A stretch of 30,784 bases of DNA, from the NCBI GenBank assembly GCA_934148875.1, contig CAKPDJ010000014.1, forward strand, positions 1 through 30,784, in the 5' to 3' direction. Below the pieces are notes generated by a model. The model saw nothing but the letters and a program-made list of their open reading frames with translations, searched no databases and was not told the DNA's origin. Source of the stretch: an uncultured Bacilli bacterium (lineage in GTDB: Bacteria; Bacillota_I; Bacilli_A; RF39; UBA660). Shown here piece after piece: positions 8,771 through 16,434 of this stretch; the first letter of the stretch is position 1, and each line of letters begins with the position of its first letter. Made by a program: the position numbers and the translations under genes.

Positions 8771-9524
8771 TGTTTTTAAGTTCTTGTTTTAATTCTTTTT
8801 TTCTCTTTTTTCTTTCTCTTCTCAAAGAATCAAAACTATCCAACGTTTTTCTAATTGAATTAGTAATAGCTTCACCTCTAGGTAAAGAAATTTTTAATTT
8901 AGGGAAAGAATTAAATAATCTACGCCAATAAAACTTATTATTTGATAACATATTTTTAACTTCTTTATCAATATCAGAAGTAGAATCCTTACGAATATTA
9001 GTTAAATTCTTCTTAAGTTTAGACATTATTGTAAACGATAAAATATTATCAATCAAAAATACAGTAAAACAAATAACACTTATAATAATCAACAACGATT
9101 GAGACATTTTATCAACTATTGATAAGAAAAAAGGATTTAAAACATAAACAAATAATATACCCAATATACCAAAAGCTATTGAATTTTTAAGACAAATTCT
9201 TCCCTCAAGATTAAATCTAACATTAGAATAATCCCACCATCTTGCCTTAAATATTTTTTCCATAAAATAACTAGTTAAATATTCAAGTAATGAAGTACCA
9301 ACAACAGCCATTACAAATAAAGTAATTAAATCATCATAATAACGATTTAAGAACAAGTACATATACATAGCACCATAACCATATATAGGACAGTATGGCC
9401 CTATCAAAAATCCTCTATCATGAACAAATCTTTTTTCATTGATTGAACAACAAATACATTCCATTACCCAACCAAAAATAGAATAGCAAAAAAACATAAA
9501 AAAATAAAAACAGATATTATACAT
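8751..9524 (-). CDS. Putative ABC-transporter type IV membrane protein (PF06541)
   Basis: A 257-residue membrane protein with about five helices in the first 165 residues and a basic cytoplasmic tail (RRERKKRKKELKQELKNKR). Family landmarks are FGWVMECI at the end of helix 1, then RGFLIGPYCPIYGYGA, then EYLTSYFMEKIFKARWWDYS and LEGRICLKNS. This pattern identifies the PF06541 family, named a putative ABC transporter on weak grounds and of unknown function. The start is the ATG at 9524 with AGGTG upstream; a GTG at 9533 overlaps that site. It lies 63 bases after the PASTA-PBP gene and may be co-transcribed with the division cluster, since no terminator was seen between them. Confidence 0.85.
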   Translation of the reverse strand: MYNICFYFFMFFCYSIFGWVMECICCSINEKRFVHDRGFLIGPYCPIYGYGAMYMYLFLNRYYDDLITLFVMAVVGTSLLEYLTSYFMEKIFKARWWDYSNVRFNLEGRICLKNSIAFGILGILFVYVLNPFFLSIVDKMSQSLLIIISVICFTVFLIDNILSFTIMSKLKKNLTNIRKDSTSDIDKEVKNMLSNNKFYWRRLFNSFPKLKISLPRGEAITNSIRKTLDSFDSLRRERKKRKKELKQELKNKRNLEK

Positions 9525-9587
9525 TATCCTCACCTATTAAAATAATAACATTTTTTTTAGATTAAGACAACTAAATATCTATTTTAT

Positions 9588-11714
9588 TTAATCAGTATAT
9601 TTTTCTTCAAACTTAAGTTGAATAATTTCATTTTCGTTAAAATTATAGACTACATTTTTTATACTTTGACTTACTAAATAACCAATTCCTTCACTACTAT
9701 ATTTAATACCAGCTAAATTCAAATATGTTTGAACATCTTTCTTACTCCAACCCTTAAAGTTAGGTATCATTATCTCAGAACCATTTGTAACTAAGAAAAC
9801 TTTGCACCCTTTTGTTACAACAATTTGACTATTAGGATACTGATTAGCAACAACATCACCATTACCAATAGTTACTACTTCTAAACCTTTACTCTCTAAC
9901 AATTGTTTTACTGTTTCTACATTTTTATTAATATAAGAATCTAAAGTATAAGTAATTCCAGTAGTATTCTGATCTTGTTCATCATAAATATTATAATATT
10001 TACTAGTATTGGTAACCACGCTTTTAACAACATATACTAGTGCATTAGCTGTATTAGGTCGTGGTCTCTTAACATTAGCATATATAATTATTTGAGGATC
10101 ATCTTTAGGAAACATTCCAGCAAAACCACGAATATAATCATAAGGACCTGTTAAATAACCTTTACCATTAGTACTAGCAATTTGAGCAGTACCTGTTTTA
10201 GCTATTACTCCATATCCTGGCATATTATAACCACCACCAGTACCCTCAGTAACAACAGTTTCCATTAAATCTTTTATTTTATCAGTTGTTTCTTTACTAG
10301 CAACTCTTCCAAGTTCTGTTTTAGTATTTTGCTTAATAACATTACCATTACTATCAACAATTTTATCTACTATATATGGTTCAAGTAAAATTCCATCATT
10401 AGCAATTGAAGTTAAAGCTTTAACATTTTGAATAGAAGTTACCATAATACCTTGTCCAAAGCCTGCATTATATACTTCTGTTTCATATTTAAAATTAATT
10501 TTACCTGCTGTTTCTTTACTTAATTCTATACCAGTCTTAGAACCAAATCCTAATTTTTTGTAATAATCCATCAAACTATCACGTGTTATATAATTATTAT
10601 GTATCAAATTAACAACACCAACGTTACTTGATAAAGCAAAGCCTCTATCATATGAGATAACACCCCAACCCTTACGGTTAGCATCTCCTATGACTGTACC
10701 ATCAGTAGTAGTAAAAGTACCAGATTTAAATGTTGCATTACCATCATATTTACCACCTTCAAGTGCTGCCATGTAAGAAAATATTTTCATTGTAGAACCA
10801 GGTTCAAAACTAACTGAGATATTAGGGTCTAAATAACTTTTTATATCTTTAACATTAGGATCAAATGAAGTAGTAGAACCTATCCCCAATATTTTACCAG
10901 TTTTAGCTTCAGCTACTACTATATTTAATTCATCAAAATTATATTTATTCTTTGCTTCCTCCAATGCCTGCTCTACAAAAAATTGAACGTTAGAATCTAT
11001 AGTTAAATAAATGTCACTACCATCAACTGTTTCTTGAATTTTTTCTTTAGTATTAGCTATCTTATAACCTTTTAAATCTTTTTGATACTCCTTAAATCCA
11101 TCAGTTCCCGTTAATAAATCATTATATAGTGATTCTATCCCCATTTCACCTATAATTTTACCATCAGCATTAGCTTTAGCATAACCCAAGGTATATGATA
11201 AAAAGTTTCCCTTAGGATAATAACGTTTTTGTGTTTCTGTAAAATCAATCCCATCCAAATTAAGGGCTAATATTTTATCTTTAGTTAATTCAGTTAAACC
11301 ACGTCCAGCTAATCCAAATTCCGTTTGATATAAATCTTTATTTAAAAGTTCAAGAATTTTATCTTCACTCATGTTAATAACAGTAGCTAATTTTTTAGCA
11401 GTTTCTTCTTTATTATTGACATAATTACCAGCGCCTCTATTTGGTGACAAATAAGCAATCAACGTATAAGAATAAACGTTTTGAGCTAGTGCTTCACCAT
11501 TAACATCATAGATAGTTCCACGAGCTGCTAATATAGTTTCATGTTTAATAGTTCGACGACTAGCAAAATCAGATAAGTTAATACCATCAACTTTTTTAGA
11601 TAAAGACAAAACCCCAGCACGATATAATAAAACGCAAAACAAAAGAAGAGTTAGTATTAACGCAATGTTACTAATTCTGGCATTACGATTAATTGTACTC
11701 TTCTGTTTTTTCAT
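9588..11714 (-). CDS. pbpB: Division penicillin-binding protein with two PASTA domains
   Basis: A 708-residue class B transpeptidase for septal peptidoglycan (PBP2B/PBP2x, FtsI equivalent). One membrane helix (about 17-38) is followed by AARGTIYDVNGE (dimerisation domain). The transpeptidase domain has STMK at 307-310, SSN at 362-364 and KTG at 506-508. Two PASTA domains follow (about 588-645 and 646-703), the second starting IPNFKGWSKKDVQTYL. PASTA domains bind the septal wall and are typical of division PBPs in Bacillota; SpoVD usually has one. The gene follows ftsL by 12 bases in the mraZ-rsmH-ftsL cluster, which fixes its role. MraY and the Mur ligases that usually follow in the dcw cluster are absent, so the cluster is cut short here. 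Confidence 0.95.
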   Translation of the reverse strand: MKKQKSTINRNARISNIALILTLLLFCVLLYRAGVLSLSKKVDGINLSDFASRRTIKHETILAARGTIYDVNGEALAQNVYSYTLIAYLSPNRGAGNYVNNKEETAKKLATVINMSEDKILELLNKDLYQTEFGLAGRGLTELTKDKILALNLDGIDFTETQKRYYPKGNFLSYTLGYAKANADGKIIGEMGIESLYNDLLTGTDGFKEYQKDLKGYKIANTKEKIQETVDGSDIYLTIDSNVQFFVEQALEEAKNKYNFDELNIVVAEAKTGKILGIGSTTSFDPNVKDIKSYLDPNISVSFEPGSTMKIFSYMAALEGGKYDGNATFKSGTFTTTDGTVIGDANRKGWGVISYDRGFALSSNVGVVNLIHNNYITRDSLMDYYKKLGFGSKTGIELSKETAGKINFKYETEVYNAGFGQGIMVTSIQNVKALTSIANDGILLEPYIVDKIVDSNGNVIKQNTKTELGRVASKETTDKIKDLMETVVTEGTGGGYNMPGYGVIAKTGTAQIASTNGKGYLTGPYDYIRGFAGMFPKDDPQIIIYANVKRPRPNTANALVYVVKSVVTNTSKYYNIYDEQDQNTTGITYTLDSYINKNVETVKQLLESKGLEVVTIGNGDVVANQYPNSQIVVTKGCKVFLVTNGSEIMIPNFKGWSKKDVQTYLNLAGIKYSSEGIGYLVSQSIKNVVYNFNENEIIQLKFEEKYTD

Positions 11715-11726
11715 ATATTCACCTTA

Positions 11727-12041
11727 CTAATTCTGACTATCAGTATTTTCATTAATGATTGTCTTAATGTTATTATTATTATAACTCAATCCCTGTTCTT
11801 TAGCAACCTCCTGAATTTTTTCTAAAGATGCAAGTTCATTAATTTTCATAGTCAAACTTTCATTTTTCTTTTCTTGAGTAGCTATCTGTTTTTTACTCTT
11901 TTCTACTTCAAAATTTATCTCAGATAATGTAGCTTGTGAAAATACAAGTGCAAAAGGTGTAGCTAACACCATAACAAAAGTAAAGATATATAATAATCTT
12001 TCAAATTTTGACATCTTCAATCTCTTTTTAACCTTTCTCAC
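11727..12041 (-). CDS. ftsL: Cell division protein FtsL
   Basis: A 104-residue bitopic membrane protein: a basic N-terminus, one membrane helix (about 16-37), and a coiled coil outside (about 40-80, with IATQEKKNESLTMKINELASLEKI) ending in a Gln/Asn-rich tail. This is the layout of the FtsL/DivIC septum initiators. It recruits and activates the septal PBP together with DivIB and DivIC. Identity rests on position between rsmH and the division PBP as much as on sequence, because FtsL is poorly conserved. The start is a GTG at 12041, 7 bases after AGGTG. The gene lies 18 bases after rsmH in the same operon. Confidence 0.85.
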   Translation of the reverse strand: MRKVKKRLKMSKFERLLYIFTFVMVLATPFALVFSQATLSEINFEVEKSKKQIATQEKKNESLTMKINELASLEKIQEVAKEQGLSYNNNNIKTIINENTDSQN

Positions 12042-12059
12042 TGTATATCACCTTTTCCC

Positions 12060-12983
12060 TTATTTTATTCTTTTTATTACTCTAAGTTTTGAAGAACGAC
12101 TTCTATTATTTTCCTCTAGTTCTACATCACTTGGTACAATCGCTTTATGATTAACAAGTTCATAGTCTGGAAGATATTCAGAAGGAATATTTGGCATTCC
12201 TTTAACTAACGGATTAATTTCTGTTAAATTTTTGAATACATTTTTAACTATTCTATCCTCTAAAGAATGAAATGTAATAACTGATAATATTCCACCAACT
12301 TTTAACATACTAAGAGCATCATGCATACTCTTCTCAAGTATATTCAGTTCATGATTAACCTCAATACGAATTGCTTGAAATGTTTTTCTAGCTGGATGTT
12401 TATCCCTTTTAGCTTTTTCAGGCATTGAACTTTTTATAATATCAACTAATTCAAAAGTTGTTTCTATCGGTTTTATGCTTCTAGCTTTAACTATATTTCT
12501 AGCTATACTATTTGCATATTTTTCTTCTCCAAACTGAAATAATATTCGTGATAATTCTTTTTCATCATATGTATTAACAACATCATATGCCGAAAAATCA
12601 CTATCCCTATCCATTCTCATATCCAGTTTAGCATTTTGATGGTAACTAAATCCTCTTTCCTGTTCATCAAGTTGAGGACTAGATACACCTAAATCAAATA
12701 ATATGCCATCAACCTCAGTAATTCCTAATTCTTCTAGCTTTTCCTTTAAATTAACAAAGTTACTTTTAATAATAGTAAAATTTTTACCTATGGCTTCTAA
12801 TTTCTTAGTAGAAGCGGTTATGGCTTCTTGGTCTTGATCAAAAGCAACTAGTCTACCCTTTTTTATTCTTTTTAAAATCTCACTAGAATGTCCAGCATAT
12901 CCTAAAGTACAGTCAACATATATACCATCTTCTTTAATATTCAAACTATCAATTGATTCTTTTAATAAAACACTAATATGCAT
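12060..12983 (-). CDS. rsmH: 16S rRNA (cytosine(1402)-N(4))-methyltransferase RsmH (MraW)
   Basis: A 307-residue SAM-dependent enzyme that methylates N4 of C1402 in the ribosomal P site. It starts MHISVLLKESIDSL, followed by the SAM-binding YVDCTLGYAGHS (22-33), GILFDLGVSSPQLD (about 93-106), the RGFSY and LDMRMD segments, RKTFQAIRIEVN and VITFHSLEDRIVK, all hallmarks of the family. The length is normal. It starts 8 bases after mraZ with an AGGTGAT site and is the second gene of the division operon. Confidence 0.97.
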   Translation of the reverse strand: MHISVLLKESIDSLNIKEDGIYVDCTLGYAGHSSEILKRIKKGRLVAFDQDQEAITASTKKLEAIGKNFTIIKSNFVNLKEKLEELGITEVDGILFDLGVSSPQLDEQERGFSYHQNAKLDMRMDRDSDFSAYDVVNTYDEKELSRILFQFGEEKYANSIARNIVKARSIKPIETTFELVDIIKSSMPEKAKRDKHPARKTFQAIRIEVNHELNILEKSMHDALSMLKVGGILSVITFHSLEDRIVKNVFKNLTEINPLVKGMPNIPSEYLPDYELVNHKAIVPSDVELEENNRSRSSKLRVIKRIK

Positions 12984-12991
12984 AATATCAC

Positions 12992-13435
12992 CTACAAGTC
13001 TAAACCAATATCAGCAGTAAATAAATTTTCTGCTATATCTGACATATTATCACGATTCTCGTTAAAGAAGTCATTCCATAAGTCATTTGACCATATTTCA
13101 AGACGATCACCTACACCTAACACTACACAATCTTTTTCAAGCTTAGCATAATCTGTTAATGTGGAAGCAATATTGATACGTCCTTGTTTATCAAGTTCTA
13201 CTACACTAGCACCAGATAAGAAGAAACGAGTAAAATTACGGGCATCTTTTTTAGTAAACGGAAGTTTATTTAATTTGGTTACGATTTTATCCCATTCTGG
13301 CAATGAATATACAAACAAGCAATTTTCAATACCTCTAGTTACAACAAAACTTGTTCCTAATTCATTACGAAATTTGGATGGAATAATAATTCGGCCTTTT
13401 TCATCAATATTATGATGATACTCTCCCATGAACAT
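12992..13435 (-). CDS. mraZ: Transcriptional regulator MraZ
   Basis: A 147-residue DNA-binding protein made of two SpoVT/AbrB-like swapped-hairpin repeats, each with the DxxGR motif: DEKGRIIIPSKFR and DKQGRINIASTL. MraZ forms rings and controls its own division operon. The start is the ATG at 13435 behind a GGGGG-rich site; the length then matches the usual 140-150 residues. Longer upstream starts would read through the operator. The third operator unit overlaps the ribosome-binding site, so binding could block both transcription and ribosome access. Confidence 0.96.
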   Translation of the reverse strand: MFMGEYHHNIDEKGRIIIPSKFRNELGTSFVVTRGIENCLFVYSLPEWDKIVTKLNKLPFTKKDARNFTRFFLSGASVVELDKQGRINIASTLTDYAKLEKDCVVLGVGDRLEIWSNDLWNDFFNENRDNMSDIAENLFTADIGLDL

Positions 13436-13440
13436 ATAAA

Positions 13441-13468
13441 TCCCCCACTTTTTACCACAATCAACCAC
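13441..13468 (-). promoter_or_regulatory. MraZ operator: three GTGG repeats at 10-bp period
   Basis: On the minus strand GTGG units lie at 13468-13465, 13458-13455 and 13448-13445, exactly 10 bases apart, in the contexts AAGTGGT, TTGTGGT and AAGTGGG. Known MraZ sites are 3-4 direct repeats at this period (TGGG-N in E. coli, AAAGTG-type in Mycoplasma). The last unit is also the ribosome-binding region of mraZ. Two further GTGG copies at 13489-13498 are out of register. Confidence 0.8.
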
Positions 13469-13480
13469 TTGCTTAATATA

Positions 13481-13509
13481 ATAGTACACCACTACCACCA
13501 AAAAAGCAA
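13481..13509 (-). promoter_or_regulatory. Candidate promoter of the division operon
   Basis: TTGCTT-17-TACTAT on the minus strand. The match is moderate; TATATT at 13475-13480 is an alternative -10. Either one places the operator at or just downstream of the transcription start. Confidence 0.45.
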
Positions 13510-13571
13510 TTCCTTTTTATTTGTTTTTGTGTAAATTTAAGTAAATTTATTTCCACTTTACATTTTTTAAG

Positions 13572-13597
13572 AAAAAAAAGATTTCTAATTGAAATCT
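13572..13597 (-). terminator. Second of two tandem terminators after nrtR
   Basis: AGATTTC-AATTA-GAAATCT followed by eight T on the minus strand. It reinforces the hairpin at nrtR's stop codon and insulates the division operon that follows. Confidence 0.85.
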
Positions 13598-13605
13598 CTG
13601 CAAAT

Positions 13606-13635
13606 AAAAAATGATAGTTATAATTTTTAACTATC
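13606..13635 (-). terminator. First terminator after nrtR, overlapping its stop codon
   Basis: GATAGTT-N9-AACTATC followed by ATTTTTTATTT on the minus strand. The TAA stop (13627-13629) straddles stem and loop. Confidence 0.75.
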
Positions 13636-14463
13636 AATCTTCTTTTTATACTTAAATAATATTGATGGTCTATGGCCACCACCAGTTTTTACTTTATCTG
13701 TTTTTACTACTTTATCTTTAATCATTCTACGAAAAGCAGGGTCTAATAACTTTTTATCTAAAATTACCTCATATACTTGCTGTAATTCTCCTAATGTAAA
13801 ATATTCAGGCATCATATTAAACACAATATCAGTATAACCTACTTTATTTTTTAATCTTGAGATACCACATACAATAACTTTAGCATGATCAAAAGCTAGT
13901 GAACTATTTTTTTTCACGATATATTCATAGCGATCACTAGTTTGATCTTTTAATTTCTTTTCTATCGTAATTGAAAAATTTTCAATACCATTATCAAAAG
14001 TGACTTGTATTTCTTTTTCATCTTCTAAGATATTCATAGTGAACCAACTAGCATTACTACTTAAATGATCTTTTAATCTGTTTTTATCAACTAACGCAAT
14101 ATATGACACACTAACAATTCTCATTCTAGGATCACGATTAATATCTCCAAAAGTATATAACTGTTCCATATAAACATCTTTTAAATTAGTTTCTGTTTTT
14201 AAAATTCTTTTAGCAGCAGCATCCAAGGTTTCATCAATACTCACAAAACCACCAGGCAAACACCATTTATCCTTAAATGGATAAGAATTTCTTTTTACTA
14301 GTAAAACACTAAACTTTTTTTCCGGCAATTTACGATAATTGTCTACATTTTCATCTGCTACACTAAAAATCAAAGTATCAGCTGTCATAGACAACTTTTC
14401 AAATTGGCTGGAATCATAACTTTTTAAAAACTCTTCTTCTGAAGAATATACTTGATTATCCAT
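13627..14463 (-). CDS. nrtR: NrtR, Nudix-related transcriptional regulator of NAD metabolism
   Basis: A 278-residue protein: an N-terminal Nudix domain (about 25-170) and a C-terminal winged helix (about 195-278, with MMPEYFTLGELQQVYEVIL, then FRRMIKD and GGGHRPSILFKYK). This two-part layout defines NrtR, a repressor of NAD genes that is released by ADP-ribose or other NAD derivatives. The Nudix box (GGFVSIDE...KRILKTETNL, 71-94) keeps Glu78, Arg86 and Glu91. It has Ile87 and Thr90 where catalytic glutamates belong, and Asn93 for Gly, so hydrolysis is probably lost and only sensing kept. It is the last gene of the NAD salvage operon, with a possible extra promoter of its own. The palindromes before pncA are its likely operators. 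Confidence 0.9.
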   Translation of the reverse strand: MDNQVYSSEEEFLKSYDSSQFEKLSMTADTLIFSVADENVDNYRKLPEKKFSVLLVKRNSYPFKDKWCLPGGFVSIDETLDAAAKRILKTETNLKDVYMEQLYTFGDINRDPRMRIVSVSYIALVDKNRLKDHLSSNASWFTMNILEDEKEIQVTFDNGIENFSITIEKKLKDQTSDRYEYIVKKNSSLAFDHAKVIVCGISRLKNKVGYTDIVFNMMPEYFTLGELQQVYEVILDKKLLDPAFRRMIKDKVVKTDKVKTGGGHRPSILFKYKKKIDS

Positions 14464-14489
14464 TAATTACACCTCTTTTTTATAATTTG

Positions 14490-14498
14490 ATTATAACA
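14490..14498 (-). promoter_or_regulatory. Possible internal promoter for nrtR (extended -10)
   Basis: TGT-TATAAT on the minus strand, 27 bases before the ATG, with a weak -35. A single operator-like half-site (TGTTATAA) overlaps it. It could allow nrtR expression when the main promoter is repressed. Confidence 0.45.
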
Positions 14499-14528
14499 GA
14501 ATTGAAATAAAAAGAAAATAAGAAGTCA

Positions 14529-15005
14529 TTATAATATTTTTTCTAAATTTTCCATTATTTTCTCTATTACTATACTCTTATTTTCCACTCTATCACTACT
14601 ATAAACTAAAACGAAATCATCATAATAAGTATTATCATCTCTATTATAGATACTAATATAAACCTTATTAGTATCTTCAGATGGATTAGCTGAATCCCTG
14701 CGATTTAGCATACCCGTAATACCAATACCATAATTACTATCTGCAAATTCACTTATGTTTTTACTCATTTCCCTAGCTGTTTCCATACTATAAACAGTAT
14801 AAGTATCAATAATTTCTTTTGATACACCCATTTTAATTTTAAATTCGTTAGAATAAGTTACTGCTGAATAACATAGAACGTTACTTGCCCCTTCAATATT
14901 AGTAATAGCATTTACTACACCACCACCAGTACAAGATTCCATTGTCGCAATTGTTTTCTTTTTTTCTTCTAAAATTTTAACTATTTTTTCCACTTTTGTA
15001 TGCAT
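14529..15005 (-). CDS. pncC: Nicotinamide-nucleotide amidase (CinA C-terminal family)
   Basis: A 158-residue stand-alone CinA C-terminal domain. PncC deamidates NMN, a by-product of DNA ligase and other NAD-consuming enzymes, to nicotinate mononucleotide, which NadD then uses. Visible motifs are TMESCTGGGVVNAIT (21-35), the GASNVLCYSAVTYSNEFKIK region (39-58), and VYSMETAREMS. The segment that normally reads TGIAGP-GG is altered here to ITGMLNRRDSANPSEDTNKV, so the active-site loop has diverged and the activity needs testing. The position between nadD and nrtR fits the NAD role. The start has AAAGGAG upstream. Confidence 0.82.
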   Translation of the reverse strand: MHTKVEKIVKILEEKKKTIATMESCTGGGVVNAITNIEGASNVLCYSAVTYSNEFKIKMGVSKEIIDTYTVYSMETAREMSKNISEFADSNYGIGITGMLNRRDSANPSEDTNKVYISIYNRDDNTYYDDFVLVYSSDRVENKSIVIEKIMENLEKIL

Positions 15006-15069
15006 TTTTATCTCCTTTATAATTCCTTTAAATATTTTATTGAATTTTATATAACCAATAATATTTTAG

Positions 15070-15663
15070 CTACTTATCTTCCCTGTATAAATTATTTTTT
15101 CTAATATAAGATAAAACCTCAGAGTCTAAATTTTGCTTTAAAAACGCTATATCATCTTTTTCTACTTTTTCTCTTATTTCAGTAGATGAAAGACTACTAA
15201 GCTTAATATTAGTATAAACAATATTTTCTCTATTAGGAAGTTCTATTTTTTCCAAATCTTCTTTTTTATCTGTATCTCTAAGTGTTACTAAGATTTTAAA
15301 ATTAGCCAAAATATATTCATAATTTCTCCAAGTTTTAAAATCTTTTAATAAATCAGAACCCAATATAAAGTATATCTCACATTTAGGATAATAGTTTTTA
15401 AAATAATCTAGTGTTTTATAAGTATAAATTTGACTTTCTTTCAATTCATAATCTGATACTTCTAAATTAGGATTACCATCTATCATTAATTTTATCATTT
15501 CAAAACGGTCCATATCACTAGCTAAACCAAATTTAGGATATTTACTTCCAGTTGGAACAAAGATAACCTTATCAACTAAATTTTGACGAATTAACTCCGT
15601 AGCCATTTTTAAATGCATATTGTGAGGTGGATTAAAACTACCACCATATATTCCTATTCTCAT
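15070..15663 (-). CDS. nadD: Nicotinate-nucleotide adenylyltransferase
   Basis: A 197-residue nucleotidyltransferase that makes deamido-NAD from nicotinate mononucleotide and ATP. The nucleotide-binding motif GGSFNPPHNMH (7-17, with His14 and His17) and the second motif SSTEIR (159-164) are both intact, and GSDLLKDFKTW (102-112) is the family's conserved middle segment. The length is typical. The start codon overlaps the nadE stop by 4 bases (ATGA), so translation is coupled. Confidence 0.96.
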   Translation of the reverse strand: MRIGIYGGSFNPPHNMHLKMATELIRQNLVDKVIFVPTGSKYPKFGLASDMDRFEMIKLMIDGNPNLEVSDYELKESQIYTYKTLDYFKNYYPKCEIYFILGSDLLKDFKTWRNYEYILANFKILVTLRDTDKKEDLEKIELPNRENIVYTNIKLSSLSSTEIREKVEKDDIAFLKQNLDSEVLSYIRKNNLYREDK

Positions 15664-16430
15664 GCTACATCATTTCTTCTATAAGTTGGAATTACGAACT
15701 TATGTGAATTAGAATTATGTAGAGTTGTGATTTTATTCGCAGTAGTTTCATCTACTAAATTTTTATCTTCCATATAATCTGCTATTTCACTATATTTAAC
15801 GCCTAATTTATCTTCATCAGTTTGATTAGATAAACCATCATTTGGTTTTTTGTATAATACTTTTTCTGGTACTTTTAAATACTCTCCAATTTTAATTACT
15901 TCTTCCACTGTAAAATCTGCTAATACCGAAATATCATGTACAGAATCTCCACCTTTAGTAAAGTAACCAACATATAATTCACACTTATTGCTAGTACCAG
16001 CAACTAAATAAGTTTTATGTTTCAAACTAGAATATAAAGCAGCTAAATAGTAAAGAGTTGCCATCCTAAGTCTTGGTTTTAAATTGATATCACTATTTTT
16101 TGTTTCTTCTGTGTTGAAATTGCCTAAATTCGTTAATTGCTCTTTAAAGGTATCAAAAGTTTTCGTAATATCAAAATTTATTAAATCAAAGCCATAGTAG
16201 TCACTAATTAATTTAGCATCTATTTTATCCTCTTCCTTAGAATGACATGGTAGAGTTACTCCAACTATATTTTCCTTTCCTAAAGCTTTAGTAAATAAAG
16301 CTGCAACAACGCCAGAATCTTTACCACCACTGATACCGATTATCGCTCCTCCTAGATTATTTTCTTGATAATAATTTCTAATAAAAGAAATAATATTATT
16401 TGTTTCTTTTTCTGCATTAAAATTTTTCAT
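15660..16430 (-). CDS. nadE: NAD synthetase, ammonia-dependent type
   Basis: A 256-residue ATP-pyrophosphatase that amidates deamido-NAD to NAD. The P-loop SGGKDS is at 34-39. GTSNKCELYVGYFTKGGDS and DFTVEEVIKIGEYLKVP are typical of the family. There is no N-terminal glutaminase (CN-hydrolase) domain, so it should use free ammonia. It starts 4 bases after pncB with GAAGG upstream and overlaps nadD at its end. Confidence 0.96.
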   Translation of the reverse strand: MKNFNAEKETNNIISFIRNYYQENNLGGAIIGISGGKDSGVVAALFTKALGKENIVGVTLPCHSKEEDKIDAKLISDYYGFDLINFDITKTFDTFKEQLTNLGNFNTEETKNSDINLKPRLRMATLYYLAALYSSLKHKTYLVAGTSNKCELYVGYFTKGGDSVHDISVLADFTVEEVIKIGEYLKVPEKVLYKKPNDGLSNQTDEDKLGVKYSEIADYMEDKNLVDETTANKITTLHNSNSHKFVIPTYRRNDVA

Positions 16431-16434
16431 TTTC

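Noticed and set aside
9538..9600. Hairpin GATTAA/TTAATC after pbpB as a terminator
   Set aside because: On the coding strand it is followed by a run of A rather than T, and the loop is long; read-through into the next gene is more likely.
13473..13682. Minus-strand 69-residue frame between nrtR and mraZ
   Set aside because: It runs through two terminators, the mraZ promoter and the end of nrtR; no start signal and no protein-like pattern.
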